Positions 15,233-21,514 of a DNA stretch of 21,531 nt are shown here, one piece after another. Within the stretch, counting starts at the first letter, position 1, and each line of letters opens with the position of its first letter. The DNA is from an uncultured Oscillospiraceae bacterium. Lineage in GTDB: Bacteria; Bacillota; Clostridia; Oscillospirales; Oscillospiraceae. The notes below the pieces were generated by a model that was not told where the DNA came from, ran no database searches, and saw only the letters and a program-made list of their open reading frames with translations. The position numbers and the translations under genes are program-made. The DNA lies in contig CAKTKV010000004.1 in NCBI GenBank assembly GCA_934572355.1, positions 1 to 21,531 of the forward strand, given 5' to 3'.

Positions 15233-16051
15233 TTAGTGGCAGTTAAAATACGACAGTGCCGTGCTGTCCGTGAGCACAACGTCGCACTTGCCGGCGTAGA
15301 GATATTCAAAGCACTCGGTAGTACCGCCGGCCAGACGCGTTATCTGACCGAGGCGGTTTACAAGCTTTTCATCGGTGTTGAGCGCGTCCAGCGCCTCCGG
15401 GGTCGAGGGCATGCACATCTTGCGCCCGCTGAGCCGGAGCTTGTTCCAAACCGACGAGCCGTTTCTTGTCGCTATCACAATGTCGTTGTGTATATACGGG
15501 CCGTACTGCGTGTACTTCTCTGCGTCAAGCTCAGCCTGATCCAGCGCTATGCCGCCCCATGCGACGTCGATGTTCCCCGAGGACAGCTCGATATACACGT
15601 TCTCCTTCTCTATCTGCTGCATCTTGAGGTTCCAGCCCAGCAGATCGCATACCGCTATCGCAAGCTCAACGTCCAGCCCCCAAAACTCGCCGTTAGTCAT
15701 ATAGGACATGGGGAAGGAGTTGATATCCAGCCCGATTATGAGGTCGCGCTCCTCGGGCGGCTGGAGCTTTTCGAGGGCGTCTGACTGCTTGGCAAAGTTC
15801 AGCGCCGGACTCCCGAGCCATTTTATCGCGAGTTCGTCCACCTTGCCCTGTGCGGCAAGCACGCTGAGCGCCGCTGTTACGTAGAAATACAGCGGGTCGT
15901 TGTTCCTGAAGGCGAGGGAGTAATCCTGCTCAACCAATACCTGAACCTCGTTCACACCGTATTTGAAGCCGCCGCAGCCTGCCGCGCCGAGCATGACGCA
16001 CAGTGCCAGCAGCACGCATATCATTCGTTTCGGGAAATTACTTTTACACAT
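15233..16051 (-). CDS. Solute-binding lipoprotein with an apparently circularly permuted SBP_bac_3 domain
   Basis: Exported lipoprotein of 272 residues related to amino-acid-type periplasmic binding proteins. A signal sequence (1-25) ends in LGAAGC with Cys26 as the likely lipidated residue; the -3 residue is alanine, slightly off consensus. Residues 35-80 (EQDYSLAFRNNDPLYFYVTA, then ALSVLAAQGKVDELAIKWLG) match the segment that normally ends the fold. After a linker (81-101), DLIIGLDINSFPMSY and GLDVELAIAV match the normal beginning. The protein stops after CDVVLTDSTALSYF (256-269), exactly where the terminal segment would usually follow. At the usual ligand arginine position there is Glu174, whereas Asp262 is kept. 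CGGAG is eight bases before the ATG. It lies 17 bases downstream of a serine hydrolase gene on the same strand, with no ABC permease or ATPase nearby. Binding of a non-amino-acid ligand or a sensing role is possible. Confidence 0.85.
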   Translation of the reverse strand: MCKSNFPKRMICVLLALCVMLGAAGCGGFKYGVNEVQVLVEQDYSLAFRNNDPLYFYVTAALSVLAAQGKVDELAIKWLGSPALNFAKQSDALEKLQPPEERDLIIGLDINSFPMSYMTNGEFWGLDVELAIAVCDLLGWNLKMQQIEKENVYIELSSGNIDVAWGGIALDQAELDAEKYTQYGPYIHNDIVIATRNGSSVWNKLRLSGRKMCMPSTPEALDALNTDEKLVNRLGQITRLAGGTTECFEYLYAGKCDVVLTDSTALSYFNCH

Positions 16052-16068
16052 ATCGTTTACTCCGTCTG

Positions 16069-17271
16069 TCAGTGCTTTGGTCTGTAGCCCCCATCGCCGC
16101 GCGGGTCACGGCGCACCTGCGTCTGCTGCGAGCGCGGCGCGCTTCTCGGTGCGCGGCGCTGCGGCGGCTGGCGCTTCCTCATAGCAGAGCGTATTACGAT
16201 AACTGCCACGAGCACGACCACCACCGCGATGACCGCAATGGTGAGCGTCTTCTTGACTGTTTCCTTGTGCGCCTGCTCTGCTGCGAGGCGCTCCTGCTCG
16301 GCCTTTTCAGCCGCCGCGCGCTCTGCTGCGAGGCGCTCCTGCTCCGCCTTCTGAGCGGCAGCGTCTTCCTCTGCCTGTTTCGCGGCGTCCTCTTCGGCTT
16401 GCTTTTCCTCCTCGTAGGGCTTGAGCTGTTCATCAAGGCTCAGGGCGTATTCCGTCAGCATCTGTGCCGCGTCCGCTATGACCTTCTCGTAGCTTGAGAC
16501 GTTGCAGGTCATGACCGTGACGATACAAGGGTTCGGCGTGTAAATTATGCCGGTGGTGTGGTTAAAGCTCTGACCGAGCTGATCGTCAAAGCTGCCGTAC
16601 TTCTGCGCGACCTCGTACACGCCCTCAATGGATTCCGACAGGCGGAAGTAGTGCGTCGGCTCCGCCCGGAGCATGCAGTCAATGACATTGGGGTAGCTGT
16701 CCGGATCGGAATAGAGCGTCTTCATGACCGAGGTGATGTAGCGGTTATTGAAGTAGCAGTAGTCCATGTAGTCCGGGTCGTATTCGTCGTCCTTCAGCGA
16801 GGCGTATTTTTTCGCCTCGGCACGCCACTGCTCGTCACCGCCGAGGTATGTTCTTATGGTGTGCGCCCATTCGTTGTTCGAGTGGACGAGGATAAGCTCT
16901 TCGATCTCGGACACGGACTTATCGAAGATCAGTGTGTCCTGCGTGATCTCGCCGCTCTTGACGCGCTCGCTGAGAAGCATCATCAGCGGCACCTTGTACA
17001 TGCTGGCAGGGTAGAACCACTCGTCGCCGTTATAGAACCACTCGTCGCCGGTCGCGGTGTAGCAGAAGCCGAGGCTGAAATCCTTCGGGTCGATCCCGCG
17101 CTCTGAGAGAAAGCTCTCTGTCATTTCAGTGAGCTTCTGCGCGTCGATTATCCCTGTGTCCGCCGCCGCGTCGTCGGCGAGCGCCGATACCGGCATTGCC
17201 GCAAACATCATCAGGCACAGCAGCAGCGATAGGAGCCGCCTGAAATTCATCTGTCTTTTATCCTTATCCAT
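16069..17271 (-). CDS. Membrane-anchored serine hydrolase, class A beta-lactamase-like fold
   Basis: Exported protein of 400 residues. A signal peptide (about 8-32, ending in SALAD) leads to a catalytic domain (about 40-275) of the class A beta-lactamase/PBP-like superfamily: SMYK gives Ser90 and Lys93, SNN is 131-133, and HTTG (238-241) stands where the KTG triad normally lies. A Glu/Ala/Gln-rich coiled coil (283-338) contains two 15-residue repeats beginning KAEQERLAAE. One transmembrane helix (341-360) and an Arg/Pro-rich tail of 40 residues follow. The catalytic domain would sit outside, tethered by the coil, with the tail in the cytosol. A true beta-lactamase is doubtful: no obvious ExxLN motif and His in place of Lys in KTG. 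An ATG at 17250, with AAGGA nine bases upstream, is a credible alternative start. It is co-oriented with the permuted binding lipoprotein, 17 bases apart. Confidence 0.83.
   Translation of the reverse strand: MDKDKRQMNFRRLLSLLLCLMMFAAMPVSALADDAAADTGIIDAQKLTEMTESFLSERGIDPKDFSLGFCYTATGDEWFYNGDEWFYPASMYKVPLMMLLSERVKSGEITQDTLIFDKSVSEIEELILVHSNNEWAHTIRTYLGGDEQWRAEAKKYASLKDDEYDPDYMDYCYFNNRYITSVMKTLYSDPDSYPNVIDCMLRAEPTHYFRLSESIEGVYEVAQKYGSFDDQLGQSFNHTTGIIYTPNPCIVTVMTCNVSSYEKVIADAAQMLTEYALSLDEQLKPYEEEKQAEEDAAKQAEEDAAAQKAEQERLAAERAAAEKAEQERLAAEQAHKETVKKTLTIAVIAVVVVLVAVIVIRSAMRKRQPPQRRAPRSAPRSQQTQVRRDPRGDGGYRPKH
16275..16344 (-). repeat. Direct repeat encoding the coiled-coil 15-residue unit
   Basis: A 25-bp sequence beginning GCTCTGCTGCGAGGCGCTCC (top strand) occurs at 16275-16299 and again, identical, at 16320-16344. 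The period is 45 bp, or 15 codons. It encodes the repeated KAEQERLAAE segment of the serine hydrolase stalk, so the stalk length could vary by slippage or recombination. Confidence 0.8.
17012..17050 (-). repeat. Tandem 21-bp duplication next to the nucleophile motif
   Basis: TAGAACCACTCGTCGCCG (top strand) occurs at 17012-17029 and 17033-17050, a 21-bp period. It encodes GDEWFYN-GDEWFYP immediately before the Ser-Met-Tyr-Lys motif of the serine hydrolase. The two copies may form the strand-turn-strand hairpin typical of the fold at this place. Confidence 0.75.
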
Positions 17272-17315
17272 GGTTCCGCCTGCGCGCCGTCCTTTCTCGC
17301 GTGATAATTATACCA

Positions 17316-17324
17316 ATTATATCA
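17316..17324 (-). promoter_or_regulatory. Extended -10 promoter of the serine hydrolase-binding protein operon
   Basis: On the leftward strand TGA-TATAAT (17324-17316) is a perfect -10 box with an extended TGn. The -35 position is weak (TATTCA at a 17-base spacing). It lies inside an imperfect dyad, TGATAATT...AATTATATCA (17302-17324), which also contains a second TATAAT at 17312-17307. A repressor site here is possible. Confidence 0.5.
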
Positions 17325-17350
17325 TACAAAAGAAGTTTTGAATATATAGA

Positions 17351-17379
17351 TTGAAAATTTTCCGGAAAGATATTATATT
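17351..17379 (+). promoter_or_regulatory. Probable promoter of the oligoendopeptidase-amidohydrolase operon
   Basis: TTGAAA (17351-17356), a 17-base spacer and TATATT (17374-17379) read toward the peptidase gene. Transcription would start near 17386, only about nine bases before the ATG at 17395, so the message would be almost leaderless. Confidence 0.5.
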
Positions 17380-17394
17380 ATAAGATAAGAATCT

Positions 17395-19101
17395 ATGTCA
17401 GAGGGACGTGATATTCTGAAGGTCTCACAGCTGCCTTACAGCCGCGTCGAGCTTGACGCGTTCCGCGTGTCGATGGAGGAGATAATAAGCCGCATCCGCA
17501 GTGCCGCATGTACGGCGGATATCCTAAATGCGCGCGAGGACTATCTGCGCCTGTATTCCGAGTACCATACCATGAGCGCGCTTGCCTATATGCGCTATTC
17601 CATCAACACCGCCGATGAGTTTTATTCTGCCGAGAACGATTATTATGACGAGGTCGGCCCCGCCGTGCACAGCCTCGTTGCCGATTACGCCGCCGCGCTG
17701 CTGGATTCTACGTTCCGCGCCGAGCTTGAGAGGGAGCTCTCCCCGCTGCTGTTCCGATCGATGGAACTTCAGCGCAAAGCGATATCCCCGGTCATCGTTG
17801 ACGACATGGTAGAGGAGAATCGGCTCGTCAGCGAATACTCCAAGCTGATGGCGGGGATGGAGTTTGACTTTCGCGGCGAGAAGCTGCCGCGCCCCGCGCT
17901 GCTGGGCTATCTCAAGGACAGTGACCGCGCGACCCGCCGCGAGGCGATGGAGTGCCTCGGCGTAACGCTCCAGAAGAACAGCGCGGAGCTTGACCGAATA
18001 TTCGATTCGCTTGTCCATGTGCGCGACCGTATGGCAAAGAAGCTTGGCTATGATAACTTCATCGAGCTGGGCTACTGCCGCATGAACCGCCTGTGCTACG
18101 GGCGGCAGGAGGTCGCGGAGTTCCGGCAGAACGTCCTGCGCGATATCGTCCCGGCCGTCTCCGCTCTGCGCACGGAAAACGCCAAGCGCATGGGCATTGA
18201 GGACTATAAGCTCTATGATAACGAAGTCCTCATCCCCGGCGGAGACCCGCGACCCTGTGGGAAGGACGGCATATTCGCCGCCGCGCGTGAGATGTACCAC
18301 GCCATGAGCGAAGAGACCGGCGAGTTTATCGACATGATGATAGAGAACGAAGCCTTCGATGTCGACTCCCGCAAGAACAAATGGGGCGGAGGCTACTGCA
18401 CGGAGTTTGTCAAATACCGCCAGCCCTTCATCCTCGCAAACTTTGACGGCACTGCTGGGGATGTCGACGTTGTGACCCATGAAGCGGGGCACGCCCTAAA
18501 CGCGTGGCTAATCGCCGATAACCGCTTCGCGCTCGAACTTGACTGCGGCGGCATGGAGACGGCGGAGACGCACTCGATGAGCATGGAGTTTTTCGCGTGG
18601 CCGTATATGGAAAAGCTCTTCGGCGACGGCGCGCCGGCCTACCGGTACATGCACGCGCTCGACGCTTTCTCGTTCATCCCTTATGGCACGGCAGTGGACG
18701 AGTTCCAGCATATCATTTACGCCAACCCCGATATGACGTCCGCCGAACGCAACGCCGCGTGGCTTGAGCTTGAGAAGAAGTACCGCCCGCATATCTCCGT
18801 CGAGGGTATACCCTATCTCGAAGAGGGCACACGCTGGCAGTACCAGATGCATATATACGAAAGCCCCTTTTATTATATCGATTACTGCCTTGCGCAGACT
18901 GCGGCCTTCAATTTCCTGCTGGCATCACTCGATGATTATGAGGACGCGTTCGGTAAATATATGCGCTTTTCCCGTCAGGGCGGGGAGAAGCTGTGGACGG
19001 AGCTGCTCGCGGAGGCGGGCTTTGCCTCGCCGTTCACACCGGGCGCACTGGGCGAGCTTGCCTCGCGCGTCGGAACACTGCTTGAAAAAATAAAAATATA
19101 G
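17395..19101 (+). CDS. pepF: M3-family oligoendopeptidase (PepF-like)
   Basis: Cytosolic zinc metallopeptidase of 568 residues that should cleave short peptides, completing peptide breakdown after uptake. The catalytic motif is HEAGH (362-366: zinc ligands His362 and His366, catalytic Glu363). The third ligand is most likely Glu391 in AETHS, which lies 29 residues after His362, the same spacing as in thimet oligopeptidase. The N-terminal helical half has the usual M3 character, and GGGYCTEF (355 region) and the C-terminal YYIDYCLAQTAAF resemble the substrate-channel motifs of the family. There is no signal peptide. No good ribosome binding site precedes the ATG, which fits the very short leader predicted from the promoter. 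The stop codon overlaps the binding site of the next gene, an amidohydrolase, so the two form an operon. Confidence 0.92.
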   Translation: MSEGRDILKVSQLPYSRVELDAFRVSMEEIISRIRSAACTADILNAREDYLRLYSEYHTMSALAYMRYSINTADEFYSAENDYYDEVGPAVHSLVADYAAALLDSTFRAELERELSPLLFRSMELQRKAISPVIVDDMVEENRLVSEYSKLMAGMEFDFRGEKLPRPALLGYLKDSDRATRREAMECLGVTLQKNSAELDRIFDSLVHVRDRMAKKLGYDNFIELGYCRMNRLCYGRQEVAEFRQNVLRDIVPAVSALRTENAKRMGIEDYKLYDNEVLIPGGDPRPCGKDGIFAAAREMYHAMSEETGEFIDMMIENEAFDVDSRKNKWGGGYCTEFVKYRQPFILANFDGTAGDVDVVTHEAGHALNAWLIADNRFALELDCGGMETAETHSMSMEFFAWPYMEKLFGDGAPAYRYMHALDAFSFIPYGTAVDEFQHIIYANPDMTSAERNAAWLELEKKYRPHISVEGIPYLEEGTRWQYQMHIYESPFYYIDYCLAQTAAFNFLLASLDDYEDAFGKYMRFSRQGGEKLWTELLAEAGFASPFTPGALGELASRVGTLLEKIKI

Positions 19102-19115
19102 AGAGGAATATGAAA

Positions 19116-20426
19116 ATGAAAAAAGATATCGGAACCGAGAGCACCAGAACAGCCTATATAAACGGCATCATCCTCACCGGCGAAAAGGACATGACCCCGA
19201 TAAAGGACATGATCCTCTTCACCGACGGCGATAAGATCGAGGGCATCAAGCACGAGGGCGCGAGCACCGACGGCTGCCGCGTCATCGACCTCAACGGCAG
19301 CTATATCATGCCCGGCCTTATAAACATGCACGTCCATATCCCCGGCAGCGGCAAGCCTAAGAAGAAGCAGTCCGACGTCAAGAAGCTCGTAAAGCTCATG
19401 ACCTCGAACGCGCTCATGAAGAAGATCGCCTATGAGATGTGCGCAAGCTACGTTAAGCCCGAGCTCTTCAGCGGCGTGACCACTCTGCGCAGCGTCGGCG
19501 GCATACAGGATCTCGATGCGAAGCTGCGCGATGACATTAACTCCGGCAAGCGCGTCGGTCCGCGCATCCTCGCCGGCAACATGGCCGTCTCCGTCCCCGG
19601 CGGGCACATGGCAGGCTCTCTTGCCTATGAAGCGACCTCCGCCGCGGAAGCTGCCGAGTACGTGCGCGAGATCGCCGCGACGAAGCCCGACCTTATAAAG
19701 CTCATGATAACCGGCGGCGTGCTCGATGCGACGAAGAAGGGCGAGCCGGGCGAAATGAAAATGCCCGCGGACTATGTCAAGGCTGCCTGTGACGAGGCGC
19801 ACCGCCTCGGTCTGCCTGTCGCCGCGCATGTCGAGAGCGCCGAGGGCGTCAAGGTCGCGCTCGAAAACGGCGTCGATACCATCGAGCACGGCGCAAAGCC
19901 GGACGATGAGATGATCGGCCTGTTCAAGGCGCGCTCCGCAAGCCACATCGCCACTATCTCTCCCGCGCTGCCCTTTGCACTGTTCGACCGCTCCATCATC
20001 GGCGCTACCGAGGTGCAGCAGTATAACGGCCGTATCGTCTTTGACGGCATCATTGACTGCGCCAAGGCCTGCCTTGAGAACGGTATCCCCGTCGGCCTCG
20101 GCACCGATACCGGCTGCCCCTATATCACGCACTATGATATGTGGCGCGAGGTCTATTACTTCCACAAATACTGCGGCGTGAGCAACGCCTTTGCTCTCCA
20201 TACCGCGACGCTCGGCAACGCCGAGATCCTCGGCATGGAGGATGAGCTCGGCTCCATCGCTCCCGGCAAGTGCGCCGACCTGATCGTCACCGCGGCCAAT
20301 CCTCTTGACGACCTCAAGGCTCTGCGCAATGTCAGCATGGTCGTTGCCCGCGGCGAGATTGTCGATATCTCCGGCCTCAAGAAGTACCCCGCCGTCGAGC
20401 ATGAGCTTGATAAGTTCCTCGACTGA
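19116..20426 (+). CDS. Metal-dependent amidohydrolase, imidazolonepropionase/prolidase-like (COG1228 type)
   Basis: Predicted cytosolic binuclear metal hydrolase of 436 residues. Numbered from this start, the metal-site residues are visible: MPGLINMHVH (His72, His74), Lys195 in LIKLMITGG as the probable carboxylated lysine, His238 in AAHVES, His258 in TIEHGA and Asp331 in GTDTG. This pattern occurs in the imidazolonepropionase-related group that also contains Xaa-Pro and Xaa-Arg dipeptidases. Position after an oligoendopeptidase favours a dipeptidase role, but that is inference; imidazolonepropionase itself is less likely because no other histidine-degradation gene is nearby. The GAGAGG at 19101-19106 is nine bases from the ATG at 19116 and only three from an earlier in-frame ATG at 19110, so I prefer 19116. 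It ends before a convergent hairpin. Confidence 0.85.
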   Translation: MKKDIGTESTRTAYINGIILTGEKDMTPIKDMILFTDGDKIEGIKHEGASTDGCRVIDLNGSYIMPGLINMHVHIPGSGKPKKKQSDVKKLVKLMTSNALMKKIAYEMCASYVKPELFSGVTTLRSVGGIQDLDAKLRDDINSGKRVGPRILAGNMAVSVPGGHMAGSLAYEATSAAEAAEYVREIAATKPDLIKLMITGGVLDATKKGEPGEMKMPADYVKAACDEAHRLGLPVAAHVESAEGVKVALENGVDTIEHGAKPDDEMIGLFKARSASHIATISPALPFALFDRSIIGATEVQQYNGRIVFDGIIDCAKACLENGIPVGLGTDTGCPYITHYDMWREVYYFHKYCGVSNAFALHTATLGNAEILGMEDELGSIAPGKCADLIVTAANPLDDLKALRNVSMVVARGEIVDISGLKKYPAVEHELDKFLD

Positions 20427-20450
20427 TTCTGTTTGAGTTCTTAAATAACA

Positions 20451-20481
20451 CACCCCCTGCGGAGCATTTCCACAGGGGGTG
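20451..20481. terminator. Hairpin between convergent amidohydrolase and parB genes
   Basis: CACCCCCTG (20451-20459) pairs with CAGGGGGTG (20473-20481). After one mismatch, GGA pairs with TCC around a GCATT loop. The leftward tail is TGTTATTT, suiting termination of the parB-type gene that ends five bases away. The rightward tail is not U-rich. It probably serves both genes, mainly the leftward one. Confidence 0.7.
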
Positions 20482-20485
20482 CTGC

Positions 20486-21328
20486 TTATGTCGCTGCTGT
20501 TGTCGCAGCAGCCTTGTTCTTCGGTATGGATATCGTGAGTATCAGCGAGTCCTCGGTCTCCTCACGCTTCATCCCCGCATCTATCCCGCCCTGCTTCATC
20601 AGGTCAAGACTCTTTGAGAGACTGTTCAGGAATATGCGCACGTCCTTGAGCACGAAGGTGCGCTTCGGCTCGGCGGCGTCCTGCTGCTCCTCGGAGGGTT
20701 CTGTAAGCAGCAGCTCTATGTATTCGTCCGTCGCCGCAACGGTCAGGCCGTTTTCAACGATGTACTGCAATGCCGCCCGCTGTGCGTTCGCGTCGGGCAG
20801 ACGCAGCAGCGCGCGCCCGTGCCGCTCGGTCAGGCCGTTCACGCGCAGCGCGTCGAGCACATCGCTTGGCAGCCTGAGCAGACGCAGCTTGTTTGCCACG
20901 GCGGACTGCGATTTTCCGAGCCGCCGCGCGGCTTCCTCTTGGCTCATGCCGAACATGCGTATCAGCTGGCTTATCCCCGTGGCCTCCTCAATGAAGTCGA
21001 GGTCGCGCCGCTGTAAATTTTCAATGAGCGCGATAAGGCTTGCATCCTCCATGTTCACGTCCAACATTATGCACGGGACCTCGTCAAGCCCAGCAAGCTT
21101 TGCCGCGCGTAAGCGCCGCTCTCCCGCGACAAGCTCATAGCGTCCGCCGCGGCAGCGCACGGTAAGCGGATTCAGAATACCGTAATTTTTTATGCTCAGG
21201 CTCAGCTCCTCCAGCGCGGCGCTGTCAAACTGCTTTCTGGGCTGAACCGGGTTCGGATAAATGTCACCGGTGCGCAGATAGACTATTCCTCCTCTGCGCG
21301 TACCGGGGCGCGTCCTTAGTGCTTGCAT
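20486..21328 (-). CDS. noc: ParB/Noc-family chromosome partitioning or nucleoid occlusion protein
   Basis: DNA-binding CTPase-fold protein of 280 residues acting on the nucleoid. The ParB N-terminal domain is clear: IYPNPVQPRKQFD (23-35), GERRLRAAK (69-77, CTP/phosphate-binding box) and ENLQRRDL (103-110). A helix-turn-helix follows: MSQEEAARRLGKSQSAVANKLRLLRLP (128-154). GKSQSAVANKLRLLRLP and LTERHGRALLRL resemble Noc more than Spo0J. The N-terminal membrane-targeting helix of Bacillus Noc is not obvious; the first 14 residues are basic and rich in Arg, Gly and Thr. The C-terminal third (215-280) should hold the dimerization region. I use the ATG at 21328, seven bases after GAGGAGG; a GTG one codon earlier is possible. 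No ParA gene is in the window. Upstream lies a hairpin-rich region with no clear promoter. Confidence 0.88.
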   Translation of the reverse strand: MQALRTRPGTRRGGIVYLRTGDIYPNPVQPRKQFDSAALEELSLSIKNYGILNPLTVRCRGGRYELVAGERRLRAAKLAGLDEVPCIMLDVNMEDASLIALIENLQRRDLDFIEEATGISQLIRMFGMSQEEAARRLGKSQSAVANKLRLLRLPSDVLDALRVNGLTERHGRALLRLPDANAQRAALQYIVENGLTVAATDEYIELLLTEPSEEQQDAAEPKRTFVLKDVRIFLNSLSKSLDLMKQGGIDAGMKREETEDSLILTISIPKNKAAATTAAT

Positions 21329-21401
21329 CACAAAACCTCCTCATTTTGTGCTTTGGTACTGCAAGCATACACTATATATAGCGAGAAATGACGCGAAATA
21401 G

Positions 21402-21435
21402 GCAGACTGGCAAAAAAGCATTTTTTCCAGTCTGC
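21402..21435. repeat. Hairpin A upstream of the parB-type gene
   Basis: GCAGACTGG (21402-21410) pairs with CCAGTCTGC (21427-21435). A6 and T6 runs extend the stem inside a single bulged C, leaving a three-base loop. Neither direction gives a strong U-tail. It precedes the terminator-like hairpin B by eight bases. Confidence 0.75.
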
Positions 21436-21442
21436 TTAAAAG

Positions 21443-21478
21443 TCTGAACTTTTCAAAAAGTTCAGATTTTATTCTTAT
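21443..21478 (+). terminator. Hairpin B: rightward intrinsic terminator with no rightward gene before it
   Basis: TCTGAACTTTT and AAAAGTTCAGA form a perfect 11-bp inverted repeat with two bases between the arms (21443-21466), followed by TTTTATTCTTAT. This is a good rightward terminator. Leftward, the tail is the shorter CTTTTAAG. The nearest gene on the left, parB-type, points away, so either a short rightward RNA ends here or a leftward gene beyond the window uses it in reverse. Confidence 0.75.
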
Positions 21479-21483
21479 TGGAC

Positions 21484-21514
21484 GTGAAAGACACCCCTCC
21501 TGGGTTTCTTTCAC
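21484..21514. repeat. Hairpin C at the right edge
   Basis: GTGAAAGA (21484-21491) pairs with TCTTTCAC (21507-21514). Past a single mismatch, ACCC pairs with GGGT around a CTCCT loop. It is five bases from the end of hairpin B's T-tract. Its role cannot be judged because the neighbouring gene is outside the window; 21515-21531 is pyrimidine-rich and shows nothing else. Confidence 0.6.

Larger units (their letters stand above)
21353..21478 (+). ncRNA. Candidate small RNA divergent from the parB-type gene (speculative)
   Basis: A weak rightward promoter (TTGGTA 21353-21358, 16-base spacer, TATATA 21375-21380) could start an RNA near 21387. It would comprise hairpin A and end at the hairpin B terminator, about 90 bases long. 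No open reading frame of note lies inside. The only solid part is the terminator; the promoter is poor, and both hairpins may instead belong to a leftward gene beyond the edge. Confidence 0.25.

Noticed and set aside
15233..16051. Reading the binding lipoprotein as a pseudogene or truncated SBP
   Set aside because: Signal peptide, ribosome binding site and frame are intact, and all parts of the fold are present once, only in a different order.
16069..17271. Calling the serine hydrolase a functional class A beta-lactamase resistance gene
   Set aside because: SxxK and SNN are present, but the Glu-containing ExxLN motif is not evident and KTG is replaced by HTTG. Resistance cannot be claimed.
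18975..20453. Leftward open frame of about 492 codons over the second amidohydrolase
   Set aside because: Antisense shadow in GC-rich sequence. The rightward frame carries all the metal-site motifs, ribosome binding site and operon context.
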